Of a stretch of 52,519 nt of DNA, positions 1-8,014 are shown in pieces. Both the position numbers and the translations under genes were made by a program. This DNA comes from an uncultured Bacteroidales bacterium (GTDB taxonomy: Bacteria > Bacteroidota > Bacteroidia > Bacteroidales > FEN-979). Within the stretch, counting starts at the first letter, position 1. The number at the start of each line of letters is the position of its first letter. Below the pieces are notes generated by a model. The model was not told where the DNA came from and ran no database searches. It worked only from the letters and a program-made list of their open reading frames with translations. Where the stretch lies: positions 1 to 52,519 of the forward strand of contig CAJBYO010000032.1 of the NCBI GenBank assembly GCA_903959905.1. Reading direction: 5' to 3'.

Positions 1-834
1 CAGGAGTTCTTCAAACGTATCTTTATGGCTGGGTGATTCAACTTGTTTTGAAGCCGCAGCGTAGGCCGGTGCGTAAACATCGTCGCGGTAATAATATATC
101 TGCCATTCACCTTTATGATATTCCAGCGCGGAGAGGTTTTCTACCCAGTCGCCTGAATTCAGGTAGGTAACCGAGCCCTGGGCGTTGCATACCGTTCTCA
201 TTTCAGGCTGATGGATATGCCCGCAGATCACGTACCCGTATCCTCTTGAAATAGCTATATCTGCTGCGGTTTCCTCAAATTTATTAATGTATGAAACTGC
301 GCGCTTCACGCTTTTTTTAATCCTCCTGGAGAAGGATATCTTGGGCCGGCCAAGGCTAGTCAGCATGAAATTGACCATGCTGTTGAGCAGGATCAATAAG
401 TCGTAGCCGAACGATCCGAATTTTGCCAGCCATTTGCTGTACTGCATCGTAATGTCAAAAGCATCGCCATGAAAAATCCAGGCTTTCTGACCATCAAGGT
501 CGAGCAGGAGCTTATTGACCAGTTTAAAGGAGCCTATATTGAACCGGGTGAATTTGCGCATCAGTTCATCGTGATTTCCGGTGATGTAGACGACCTTCGT
601 ATTTTTGGCGATCAGTCCGGTAATATGGCGGATCACCATCAGGTGCGATTTCGGAAAATACCGCTTGCGAAACTGCCAGATATCGATAATATCGCCATTC
701 AATACAAGCATTTTGGGTTTAATGCTGCGAAGGTATTGCAACAGTTCTTTCGCATGGCAGCCAAACGCGCCAAGATGAACGTCGGAAATGATGACCAGGT
801 CAACTTCGCGCTTTGGGAATAATCGTTGTTTCAT
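1..834 (-). CDS. PlcP-like calcineurin-type metallophosphatase (LpxH superfamily), 3' end outside window
   Basis: The reading frame is open from the ATG at 834 to the window edge (278 codons, C-terminus missing). The metallophosphatase motifs are visible in order: SDVHLG (about residue 17), NGDIID (about 46), TGNHDE (about 85), HGDAFD (about 122) and a C-terminal CGHIHQPE followed by LNSGDWVE. Automated annotation would say UDP-2,3-diacylglucosamine diphosphatase. The protein is longer than LpxH, however, and has the central YSKWLAKFGSFGYD block and the FEETAADIAISRGYGYVICGH block that I associate with PlcP, the phospholipase C that strips phosphate head groups from phospholipids in phosphate starvation. 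It is divergent from a GT4 glycosyltransferase, the usual PlcP partner. Its promoter carries a Pho-box-like array. The family is clear; the PlcP rather than LpxH assignment is inference. Confidence 0.85.
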   Translation of the reverse strand, partial: MKQRLFPKREVDLVIISDVHLGAFGCHAKELLQYLRSIKPKMLVLNGDIIDIWQFRKRYFPKSHLMVIRHITGLIAKNTKVVYITGNHDELMRKFTRFNIGSFKLVNKLLLDLDGQKAWIFHGDAFDITMQYSKWLAKFGSFGYDLLILLNSMVNFMLTSLGRPKISFSRRIKKSVKRAVSYINKFEETAADIAISRGYGYVICGHIHQPEMRTVCNAQGSVTYLNSGDWVENLSALEYHKGEWQIYYYRDDVYAPAYAAASKQVESPSHKDTFEELL

Positions 835-844
835 AGGGTGGATG

Positions 845-935
845 CAAAGTTACCGGCTCAATATAATCGCAATGTTAACGGCATGTTACAATAACATTAA
901 TTTAATGTTAAGTATTTATTAAGTTTATGTAAACT
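845..935 (-). promoter_or_regulatory. Pho-box-like operator array and -7 element for the PlcP-like gene
   Basis: On the minus strand a perfect -7 element (TAACTTTG; plus-strand CAAAGTTA at 845-852) lies 21 bp from a heptamer CGTTAAC (874-880). Further heptamers continue in exact 11-bp steps at 885, 896, 907, 918 and 929 (TTGTAAC, AATTAAT, ACTTAAC, ACTTAAT, AGTTTAC on the minus strand). It is the longest such array in the window, about six repeats. The start codon lies 11 bp from the -7 element, so the leader is very short. The 7-mer/11-bp geometry is that of PhoB boxes; binding by PhoB is inferred. Confidence 0.75.
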
Positions 936-967
936 TAATAATCCTGTTGATTTAAGTGTGAATTTTG
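922..967 (+). promoter_or_regulatory. Possible forward promoter for the GT4/GH13 genes
   Basis: A -7-like GAATTTTG occurs at 960-967. Heptamers AGTTTAT (922-928) and ACTTAAT (933-939) stand 11 bp apart upstream, ending 20 bp from it, one base off the 21-bp spacing of the other promoters. The 365-bp gap between the divergent genes (835-1199) holds otherwise only a weak 65-codon reading frame. The forward use of the shared array is therefore only tentative. Confidence 0.3.
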
Positions 968-1199
968 CACCAAAATCAACAGATTATGAACAGTAAAACA
1001 CAGCACCAAAAGGTTGCAAAAAAAATATCAAGGCGGGAAAGCCTTCCATTGCTGCGCGGTATGTTTGTTGCACCGGAGCAAACAAGACACAGTAAAAACA
1101 ACCAGAGTCAGGTGAACCATTCTTCCTCCTACGGGGACGGACTTATCCTGTCGGCTCGCGAAGGGATGTACCTTGGAGAGTAATTCATTCCCGCCGGCA

Positions 1200-2363
1200 A
1201 TGGAATTCCTGAACGAAAACGGCACAGCGGGCGGACGGTTGCTCTGGCTTACCGACACCTATGGCGATCACAACGGTGTTTCAACCGTGCTGAAATCCAT
1301 CCACAGCGAGATAAAATCGCGCAATCTTCCGATCGATATCATGGTATGCAGCAGTTCGGTGGTACCTGATGATCACCTGATCGTATTGAAACCCGTATCA
1401 GAATTTTCACTGCCTTTGTACCGGCATCAGCGAATCCGCATTCCCAACATGGTCTCCCTGCACCGCGCCTTCAAAAGAGGAAATTATACGCGGATCATCT
1501 GTTCAACCGAGGGACCAATGGGCTTCGCAGCACTGTGGTTAAAAAAAGCATTTTCGGTTGAATCATCTTTCTACCTGCATACCGACTGGCTCATGTTTGC
1601 CAGGGAGGTGCTTTCCATGCAGGAAGAAGGAATGAACATGTTGCAATTAGCCCTGAGGACCTATTACCGCAGGTTTGACAATATTTTCGTGCTGAATACC
1701 GATCAGCAGAAATGGCTGACGGGGAAAAAGATGGGATTTGATCCCTCCCATGTCATGCTGACCGCACACTGGGTAGACCCGGTTTTTTCAAACATGCTGA
1801 ACCCCGTCAGTCATGAGTTCCCTTTTGATATTACAGCACCGGTAGTGCTTTATACAGGGAGGATCAGCAAGGAAAAAGGGGTTCTGGAACTGCCGGGCAT
1901 TGTCACAATGATCCGTTCTGTAATTCCTGAAATTCAAATGGTCATAGCGGGAACAGGCCCGGCTGAAGAGGAACTGAAAAAGGCGATGCCGGATGCACAT
2001 TATCTTGGATGGGTTGGCCAGGATTACTTACAATCCCTGTTTGCGGCTGCAGATATCCTCTTGCTTCCTTCACGGTTTGATACGTTCAGCTGTGTTGTGC
2101 TGGAGGCCCTGAGTTGCGGCCTGCCTGTTGTTGCTTACAACACCAAAGGCCCCAAAGATATCGTGGAGGACGGCACCAGCGGATTCCTGGTAGAAACAGA
2201 TGCCCAAATGGCAGGCAGTGTTGTACGGTTCCTTCTTGATCCCGACACGCAGGCAACAATGAAACAGGCCGCCATAAGAAGAGCTGAAGATTACAGGGCT
2301 GACCGGATCATGGACCGCCTGTTGCAGGATGCCGGACTTCTCGTTGAATCAATTGCCGTATGA
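1200..2363 (+). CDS. GT4-family glycosyltransferase (candidate glycolipid synthase, Agt-like)
   Basis: This is a GT-B fold retaining glycosyltransferase of 387 residues from the ATG at 1200. A TTG nine codons upstream (1173) is also in frame, but conserved sequence starts only at GRLLWLTDTYGDHNGVS. The C-terminal donor domain shows YTGRISKEKG (about residue 218) and the GT4 acidic motif FDTFSCVVLEALSCGLPVV (about 293-311), followed by NTKGPKDIVEDG. No signal peptide or membrane segment is evident. It is divergent from the PlcP-like gene. In phosphate-starved marine bacteria a PlcP plus a GT4 enzyme (Agt) convert phospholipid to diacylglycerol and then to glycolipid. The stop overlaps the next gene by 4 bp (ATGA), implying translational coupling. 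The family is certain; acceptor and sugar donor are not. Confidence 0.85.
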   Translation: MEFLNENGTAGGRLLWLTDTYGDHNGVSTVLKSIHSEIKSRNLPIDIMVCSSSVVPDDHLIVLKPVSEFSLPLYRHQRIRIPNMVSLHRAFKRGNYTRIICSTEGPMGFAALWLKKAFSVESSFYLHTDWLMFAREVLSMQEEGMNMLQLALRTYYRRFDNIFVLNTDQQKWLTGKKMGFDPSHVMLTAHWVDPVFSNMLNPVSHEFPFDITAPVVLYTGRISKEKGVLELPGIVTMIRSVIPEIQMVIAGTGPAEEELKKAMPDAHYLGWVGQDYLQSLFAAADILLLPSRFDTFSCVVLEALSCGLPVVAYNTKGPKDIVEDGTSGFLVETDAQMAGSVVRFLLDPDTQATMKQAAIRRAEDYRADRIMDRLLQDAGLLVESIAV

Positions 2364-3976
2364 CAAAGAATAACAGTGAAAAATGGACCTGGTGGAAGCA
2401 TGGCGTGATCTATCATATATATCCAAGAAGTTTCCAGGATTCAAACGGCGACGGAATCGGTGATATCCGCGGGATCATCAGGCGACTGGGATACCTGAAA
2501 GAACTGGGCATTGATGGCATCTGGATCTCGCCGATGTATGCTTCCCCGATGATTGATTTCGGGTATGATGTTTCGGATTACCGGCAAATTGATCCCGCTT
2601 CCGGAACCATGGAGGATTTCACGGAGCTGCTGCAGAAGGCCCATGAGGCCGGGATACGCGTCATTCTTGACATGATCCTCAACCATACCTCCAGCATGCA
2701 TCCCTGGTTTATTGAGTCGTCTTCATCACTGACCAACGCGAAAAGGAACTGGTATATCTGGAAAGAAGGAGTTATGGGGCATCCGCCTAATAACTGGAAA
2801 TCGGCGGTTGGCGGAAGTGCCTGGAAACTGGATGAAAAAACCGGCCAATATTACCTTCATTCATTTTTTGAAGAACAACCCGACCTGAACTGGCGTGATG
2901 CTGAACTCCCGGGCGTTTTCTTTGAAGAGATGAAATTCTGGCTGGATCTCGGTGTGGATGGGTTCCGGCTGGATGTCATCAACCTGATCGCCAAAGATAA
3001 AAAATTCAGGAATAACCCGGTATTGCTGGGAATTCCTGCCCTTCAGAAGCACATTTACACGCGAAACCGCAAAAGGTCGGTAACCGTTGTTACACAGATC
3101 CGGGAACTTCTTGACCGCTATGATGACCGGGTGAGCGTGGGTGAAATTTATACCAACCCCCCGGGAGATGCAAAATCGGCGGCAAGGTATCTGGCAAAGG
3201 GAACGAACGGCATCCACCTGGCCTTTGATTTTTCGCTGATCTTCAGCAGGTGGAATGCACATGCCTATTTCACCAGCATAAAAACATGGTACGACAGCCT
3301 TCCTGAGGAGGGATGGCCCTGCAACGTGCTTTCAAACCACGACCTGCTGAGAAGTATTGACCGTTTTCCATGGCGCACGAACCGGGAGGAAAAAGCCAAA
3401 GTCGCAGCCACCCTGCTTTTAACCCTGAAAGGCACACCGTTTATCTATTACGGAGAGGAGATCGGCATGCACAACACCCATATTCCCAAAAGCCAGATAC
3501 GCGATCCGCTGGGGAAAAAATTCTGGCCGTTGTTTAACGGCCGCGACAGTGCCAGAACACCCATGCAATGGAACCGTGAACCAAATGGCGGTTTCACCAC
3601 CGGATTACCGTGGCTGCCGCTGAACAAGGACAAACATTCCCGCAATGTCAGGCAACAGGAGGGCGAACCCGATTCGCTGCTGAACCTCTACCGGAACCTG
3701 ATCAAGCTACGCAAATCAAGTCAATCGCTCCAGCATGGCTCATGGCTCCCATTGAACAACGGCAAAGACGGAATCCTCGCCTATTTCAGGAATACCGGGC
3801 ATGAGCGTGTACTTGTGATTCTCAACTTTACGGGCAGGCAAAAATCATTCACCCTTCCGGAGCACCTCTATGGAAAAGTGTTAATGTCAACCCATAGAAC
3901 TCCCGAAGAATACAGCTATTTTCAGAAGATGCAGATCAGCCCCTACGAGGCAACCGTCTGCATGGTCATAGAATAA
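2360..3976 (+). CDS. GH13 alpha-glucosidase/alpha-amylase family protein
   Basis: The protein has 538 residues and no signal peptide, so it is probably cytoplasmic. The GH13 conserved regions are intact: DMILNHTS (about 105-112), GFRLDVIN with nucleophile Asp205, VGEIYTNP with acid/base Glu262, and LSNHDL with Asp328. The start QIYPRSF-like block (YHIYPRSFQDSNGDGIGDIRGI) and length fit the oligo-1,6-glucosidase/alpha-glucosidase/trehalulose-type branch, acting on short alpha-glucosides. A C-terminal beta-sheet domain covers roughly the last 80 residues. The ATG overlaps the end of the glycosyltransferase gene. A divergently oriented CBM48 glycogen-binding gene lies close by, which suggests alpha-glucan turnover. 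Exact substrate specificity cannot be read from the sequence. Confidence 0.9.
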   Translation: MTKNNSEKWTWWKHGVIYHIYPRSFQDSNGDGIGDIRGIIRRLGYLKELGIDGIWISPMYASPMIDFGYDVSDYRQIDPASGTMEDFTELLQKAHEAGIRVILDMILNHTSSMHPWFIESSSSLTNAKRNWYIWKEGVMGHPPNNWKSAVGGSAWKLDEKTGQYYLHSFFEEQPDLNWRDAELPGVFFEEMKFWLDLGVDGFRLDVINLIAKDKKFRNNPVLLGIPALQKHIYTRNRKRSVTVVTQIRELLDRYDDRVSVGEIYTNPPGDAKSAARYLAKGTNGIHLAFDFSLIFSRWNAHAYFTSIKTWYDSLPEEGWPCNVLSNHDLLRSIDRFPWRTNREEKAKVAATLLLTLKGTPFIYYGEEIGMHNTHIPKSQIRDPLGKKFWPLFNGRDSARTPMQWNREPNGGFTTGLPWLPLNKDKHSRNVRQQEGEPDSLLNLYRNLIKLRKSSQSLQHGSWLPLNNGKDGILAYFRNTGHERVLVILNFTGRQKSFTLPEHLYGKVLMSTHRTPEEYSYFQKMQISPYEATVCMVIE

Positions 3977-3997
3977 GCTGTTCCCAAGTGAAAAATT

Positions 3998-4176
3998 CAC
4001 CGAGAAGGCGCAAAGTCGCAAAGAAAGATATTGGAGTTAAGCGCTTTACGTTATAGCAGACAAAGAGGCCTTCTCAAAAGCTTTTTAACCGAAGAGGCGC
4101 AGAGGCGCAGAGAATATTGGTATTGATTATAATAGAATTGAATCTTCTTTGCGTCTCTGCGTCTCTGCGGTTTTTA
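3998..4176. repeat. Dispersed GC-word hairpin repeat (CGCAGAG/CGCAAAG family)
   Basis: This intergenic stretch is composed of words such as GAGGCGCAGAGGCGCAGAG (from about 4091) and the inverse TTTGCGTCTCTGCGTCTCTG (from about 4148), which could fold into a long imperfect hairpin. A partial copy occurs at 4000-4026. Related copies occur at 21118, 38920 and 43738. I see no gene in it. It lies between convergent genes, so it may serve as a bidirectional 3'-end structure. Confidence 0.75.
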
Positions 4177-4214
4177 TAAAAAAATGCGTTTCGAGACAAC
4201 CTCCAGCTTAAGAT

Positions 4215-4520
4215 TTAGAGGGCGATTACCGAATTCTCTGAACCAAGTCCGCTTGGTACATATTTGTCGGCCTCAGCATCATTTTCCCAGCTGGTACCAT
4301 CAATCAGGTAACGGAACTGGTACTCTCTGCCTGTTTCAAGTTCAACGGTCGCTGACCAGATACCTGTTTTGGCTTTTTTTAACGGGGTTTCGCCCAGCTG
4401 CCAGTTGTTGAAATCGGCAACCAGGAGAATGGAAGATGCTGAATTATACTGATCTCCGGAGAGAGAAAACTTTACTTTACAAACAGGTTTTGCTTTAACA
4501 AATTTCTTTTCGAGACTCAT
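4215..4520 (-). CDS. Small CBM48/AMPK-type glycogen-binding domain protein
   Basis: This 101-residue single-domain protein runs from MSLEKKFVKAKPVCKVKFSL. It contains the isoamylase-N/AMPK1-CBM signature: VADFNNWQ (about 34-41), then a Gly-rich TP-LKK turn, W-SATVELE, YQFRYLIDG and W-END-EAD-YV. It has no signal peptide, so it is cytoplasmic. Stand-alone CBM48 proteins bind glycogen or similar alpha-glucans and often sit next to glucan enzymes, as here (GH13 at 2360). The promoter has a Pho-box-like pair at the standard spacing, suggesting induction under phosphate limitation, a condition known to drive carbon storage. The domain call is strong; the physiological role is inferred. Confidence 0.85.
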   Translation of the reverse strand: MSLEKKFVKAKPVCKVKFSLSGDQYNSASSILLVADFNNWQLGETPLKKAKTGIWSATVELETGREYQFRYLIDGTSWENDAEADKYVPSGLGSENSVIAL

Positions 4521-4553
4521 GATTTGATATGTTTATTTAAACTAAATTTCGTG

Positions 4554-4600
4554 CAAAAATACTAAATCTTTTTTTTGGTGATGTTAATTCCATGTTAATT
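4554..4600 (-). promoter_or_regulatory. Pho-box-like pair and -7 element for the CBM48 gene
   Basis: Plus-strand CAAAAATA (4554-4561) reads TATTTTTG on the minus strand, a perfect -7 element. Exactly 21 bp away is GTTAATT (4583-4589), repeated 11 bp on (4594-4600). The pair also lies just upstream of the phosphoesterase start codon (4615), but a forward -7 at the same spacing would fall inside that gene, so it is assigned to the minus-strand gene. Confidence 0.7.
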
Positions 4601-4614
4601 CTGAAGGAGACGTG

Positions 4615-7404
4615 ATGAAAGTACCTGGTATACTGTTGGTTATGGTTATCTTGATTTTGTCATGCAACCGTTCTGAACACCGTCTTTCAGTCTTGTCGGC
4701 ACCGGCCGGAGATCAGTATACTACCATCAATAAAGCGGGTATTACTGTCATTCCGAACGGCAGGTTGCTTACACCGGCCGGGGTTTCGACGGAGGTTGCC
4801 CCGCATCCCTACGGATTGGTGGTGAGCGATGACGGTTCATTTGCCGTGACAGCGAATTCGGGTGTGCGGCCGCTCTCCATCTCGATCGTCAAAGGGTTGC
4901 AAAGCGCGCATCCATCGGTGTTGCAGGTTCCGCCGGGGCCTTTCAACAACAACGGGATCCTTGCCTCCGTATTCATGGGCCTGGCCATCTCGCCTGATTG
5001 CAAACTGGTGTATGTTGCCGGCGGACAAACCAACAAAGTCTTTGTCTTTTCGGCTGATGACGGGAAAAAGGTTGATTCTGTTGATTGTTCAAGGGAACAC
5101 GGTGTATTGAAACATCCGGATGGTTATATCGGGGATATGGTATTGAGCAAAAACGGCAGATACCTCTTCGCCGTGGATCAGACCAACTTTCTTTTGCTGA
5201 TCATTGATGCCGTGAAAATGCAGGTGGCTGCCAGTGTTCCGGTTGGCCGCTACCCTTTCGGGCTTGCCCTTTCCCCGGATGAAAAACAGGTATATGTGGC
5301 CAATGTGGGCATGTTTGCCTACCGGAAGATCGACTCGGTTGAATCAACAAAGGATTACGGGCGGGCGCTGAGTTATCCGCCGTTTGCTTACGGATCAAAG
5401 GAGATGAAAGAGGGCGTTACCATCGGATCTGTAAAAGTTCCCGGAACCGGCGACCCAAACGTACCTGAATCATTTTCCGTGTGGTCGGTTTCGATCAAAG
5501 ATGTGATACATCCTTCCGTTGTGGCCAAAATAAAAACCGGCGTGCTTGTTGGTGAAAAGGTGGAAGGGATTCCCGCAGTAGGCGGCTCCAGTCCGAATTC
5601 AATTGTGGCTACCTCAGAATATGTATTTGCAAGCAACGGCAACAACGACAACATCTCTGTGATTGATATCTCAAACAACAGGATCATAAAACACATTCCA
5701 TTGCACCTGGATGAAGCGGTAAGGCATTTTCGCGGGGTGATCCCGTTCGGCCTGGCGGTATCGCCTGATCAAAGGCGGTTGTATGTAGCCGAATCGGGCA
5801 TCAACGCCGTAGGGGTTATTGACATTGCCACCCTTTCTGTTGTCGGCCACATCCCGGTTGGCTGGTTTCCGTCAAAAATTGCCGTAACCAAAGACGGGAA
5901 AAAGCTGGTGGTTGCCAATGCCAAAGGCTACGGCAGCGGGCCAAACGGAGGAAAGGACTACAAGCCCGGGCCGGAAGGAACGTACATCGGGTGTTTGATG
6001 AAAGGAACCGTTTCGGTGATTGACATTCCTTCGGACGAAATGGTGAAAAAGTACACACAGCGCGTTGTTCAGAATAATTTCAGGATTTCAGAATCGGGAA
6101 AGGAGCGCCAGGCCCGTGGTGACAACCCTGTTCCGTTATATGGCGGAGAACGGGAATCGCCTGTAAAATACATCGTCTTCATCTCCAAGGAAAACCGGAC
6201 CTATGATGAGGTTTTCGGGCAACTGGCCAAGGGCCGGGGCGATGCAACCCTTGCCCGTTACGGCAAAGACGCCTCCTTCTTCAACAAGGACCGCACAAGG
6301 GAAGTGAAAAATGCCACCGTGATGCCAAACCACCTCCGGCTGGCATCCCTCTATTCGGTGGCCGATAATTTTTATGTTGATTCGGATGTTTCGGCCGATG
6401 GTCACCGCTGGCTGGTGAACACCTACCCGAACGAATGGGTGGAGGCGAGTGTACCGGCGAGTTACGGGGACAACCGCACCTACAATCCTGCCTCAAAAGC
6501 CCCCGGAAGCCTGGGCATGAACGGATCGGCAGGCGCCATCTACCCCGAAGATTACAACGAAGCCGGTTCCATGTGGGATCACCTGGAGCGCAACGGCGTT
6601 GATTTCTTCAATTTCGGTTTCGGGGTGATGTTTGAACCGGCGTTTTATGCCGACACATTCAAGTCCTTCGGGATCCGGTATTTCACCAACTTCCCCATGC
6701 CGGCGCCCATGTTCAGCAAGACATCCAGAAGCTACGTTACCTTCAACATGGCCATCCCCGATCAGTTCAGGGTGAGCCAGTTCATCAAAGAGTTCAATGA
6801 AAAGTGGACCGGTAAAGGAAAAGATCTTCCACGCGTACTTACCGTCATCCTCCCCAACGACCATGGCGCAGGCGAGCGGCCGCAGGCAGGATATCCTTTC
6901 AGTGAGAGTTACATGGCTGATAATGACCTGGCAGTTGGCCGCATTGTTGAATTCCTTTCACACACCCCCTACTGGAAAAATATGGCCATCGTGATCACTG
7001 AAGATGACGCCCAGAACGGCGTTGACCATGTAGATGCGCACCGGAGCATCCTGATGGTCATTTCGCCTTACGCCAAAAAGGATTATGTGAGCAAGGTGCA
7101 TTACAGTTTCGGCAGCCTGTTCAAGACATTCTGGAACATCCTGGGTTTGCCTTACCTGAACCAATATGATGCCGGGGCAACCGATCTTTCGGATCTGTTT
7201 ACCGCAAAGCCTGATTTCACCCCCTATCATGCCCTACCCGTGAACCTTACGGTGTTCGACCCACAGGCCGCACTCACCCCTCTGGATGAAAAATTTGACT
7301 GGAAGGCGCTGTCGGAATCGCCCGACATTGACAACCCTTCCGACATGACCGAAGACCAGAAGGAGCGGGAGGAATACCGCACAGATGATCAGAAACAGCC
7401 ATGA
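4615..7404 (+). CDS. Secreted lipoprotein: YncE-like beta-propeller fused to alkaline phosphatase-superfamily phosphoesterase
   Basis: The protein has 929 residues. I prefer the ATG at 4615 over the GTG at 4612 because AAGGAG (4604-4609) sits 5 bp upstream. The N-terminus is a lipoprotein signal with the lipobox ending ILSC (Cys about 17). Residues about 35-490 form a YVTN/YncE-type beta-propeller with repeated GLAVSPD / VYVAN / GWFPSKI motifs. The PF04185-type phosphoesterase domain starts at about 518 with FISKENRTYDEVFG and ends near the DDAQNGVDHVDAHRS metal-ligand block (about 795) and VISPYAKK. This two-domain architecture is commonly labelled bifunctional YncE/alkaline phosphatase family protein and is expected to hydrolyse extracellular phosphoesters. 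Its place between Pho-type promoters fits phosphate scavenging. Confidence 0.9.
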   Translation: MKVPGILLVMVILILSCNRSEHRLSVLSAPAGDQYTTINKAGITVIPNGRLLTPAGVSTEVAPHPYGLVVSDDGSFAVTANSGVRPLSISIVKGLQSAHPSVLQVPPGPFNNNGILASVFMGLAISPDCKLVYVAGGQTNKVFVFSADDGKKVDSVDCSREHGVLKHPDGYIGDMVLSKNGRYLFAVDQTNFLLLIIDAVKMQVAASVPVGRYPFGLALSPDEKQVYVANVGMFAYRKIDSVESTKDYGRALSYPPFAYGSKEMKEGVTIGSVKVPGTGDPNVPESFSVWSVSIKDVIHPSVVAKIKTGVLVGEKVEGIPAVGGSSPNSIVATSEYVFASNGNNDNISVIDISNNRIIKHIPLHLDEAVRHFRGVIPFGLAVSPDQRRLYVAESGINAVGVIDIATLSVVGHIPVGWFPSKIAVTKDGKKLVVANAKGYGSGPNGGKDYKPGPEGTYIGCLMKGTVSVIDIPSDEMVKKYTQRVVQNNFRISESGKERQARGDNPVPLYGGERESPVKYIVFISKENRTYDEVFGQLAKGRGDATLARYGKDASFFNKDRTREVKNATVMPNHLRLASLYSVADNFYVDSDVSADGHRWLVNTYPNEWVEASVPASYGDNRTYNPASKAPGSLGMNGSAGAIYPEDYNEAGSMWDHLERNGVDFFNFGFGVMFEPAFYADTFKSFGIRYFTNFPMPAPMFSKTSRSYVTFNMAIPDQFRVSQFIKEFNEKWTGKGKDLPRVLTVILPNDHGAGERPQAGYPFSESYMADNDLAVGRIVEFLSHTPYWKNMAIVITEDDAQNGVDHVDAHRSILMVISPYAKKDYVSKVHYSFGSLFKTFWNILGLPYLNQYDAGATDLSDLFTAKPDFTPYHALPVNLTVFDPQAALTPLDEKFDWKALSESPDIDNPSDMTEDQKEREEYRTDDQKQP

Positions 7405-7405
7405 T

Positions 7406-7452
7406 ATTTAATATTCCATTAACATCCGACGATTTTAAAAAAGCGAATTTTG
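7406..7452 (+). promoter_or_regulatory. Pho-box-like pair and -7 element for the CHAD gene pair
   Basis: Heptamers ATTTAAT (7406-7412) and CATTAAC (7417-7423) are 11 bp apart. The second ends exactly 21 bp before GAATTTTG (7445-7452), which matches the -7 consensus except at the first base. The distal box overlaps the upstream stop region. Confidence 0.65.
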
Positions 7453-7484
7453 CCTCTAATGTATAACACAGGCATGATCAGCGT

Positions 7485-7515
7485 TTTGTTATTGCATGCA
7501 ACTGCCGTATCTTTA
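7485..7515 (+). promoter_or_regulatory. Second, box-less Bacteroidota promoter upstream of the CHAD gene pair
   Basis: TTTG (7485-7488) is followed after 19 bp by TATCTTTA (7508-7515), a near-consensus -33/-7 promoter. It lies downstream of the Pho-type promoter and 37 bp before the ATG at 7553, so the genes may have a basal and an inducible promoter. Confidence 0.5.
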
Positions 7516-7552
7516 CATGATCCGTACGAATCATGAATGAAATCCCGATGTT

Positions 7553-7999
7553 ATGAAACGCAAAAAGAGCAAAACTGCCAAAAAAAGCGACAGTAAAAAA
7601 ATGATTGAAAAGGCCGGACTGGCCATTAAACATGCGTTTTACCTTGAGGCCTCCTTTATTTTAGCCACCCTGTTTGAGCAAAAGCTGAAAAAACTGCTGG
7701 GCCGGATCGAAAATCAACCCGGTTCCGGGTTTACCCTTGAGCAGTCTATTAAAAGAGTAAAGTATATCCTCGTCAGTGAGAAAGTGCCGGATATTACGTC
7801 GTATGTGGATGTAGCCCTGATTGACAACCTCCGCATCTGGAAAAATCAGCGGAATGAAATCCTCAAGGACATGCCAGATGTGCATGTTTCGCAGGCAAGG
7901 CTGGAACGGCTGGCCACTGACGGGGTGAGGCTTTACAAGGAGTTGAACAAGGCGGCGAAAGCATTCAAATCTGCAGGTAACAGTGAAAGCAGCGGATAA
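7553..7999 (+). CDS. Hypothetical helical protein, partner of the CHAD protein
   Basis: I do not recognise the family. The 148-residue product has a very basic N-terminus (MKRKKSKTAKKSDSKK) and then appears all-helical: AIKHAFYLEASFILATLFEQKLKK, then DNLRIWKNQRNEI around residue 95. The helical layout and the NLRxxxNxRN block recall HEPN-like small nucleic-acid-associated domains, but I cannot confirm this. It has no signal peptide. It lies 15 bp upstream of the CHAD gene, almost certainly in one transcript, downstream of a Pho-box-like promoter. A role with polyphosphate, given the basic tail, is speculation. Confidence 0.7.
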   Translation: MKRKKSKTAKKSDSKKMIEKAGLAIKHAFYLEASFILATLFEQKLKKLLGRIENQPGSGFTLEQSIKRVKYILVSEKVPDITSYVDVALIDNLRIWKNQRNEILKDMPDVHVSQARLERLATDGVRLYKELNKAAKAFKSAGNSESSG

Positions 8000-8014
8000 A
8001 CAAATAAACAGAAT

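Noticed and set aside
965..1183. 72-codon open frame (ATG-start version from 986) before the GT4 gene
   Set aside because: Low-complexity composition without a fold, no known family, overlaps the GT4 frame's extension and lies in the leader; not convincing as a protein.
4582..4599. Pho-box pair as promoter of the phosphoesterase gene (4615)
   Set aside because: The matching -7 element would fall at 4621, inside the coding region; the geometry fits the minus-strand CBM48 gene exactly.
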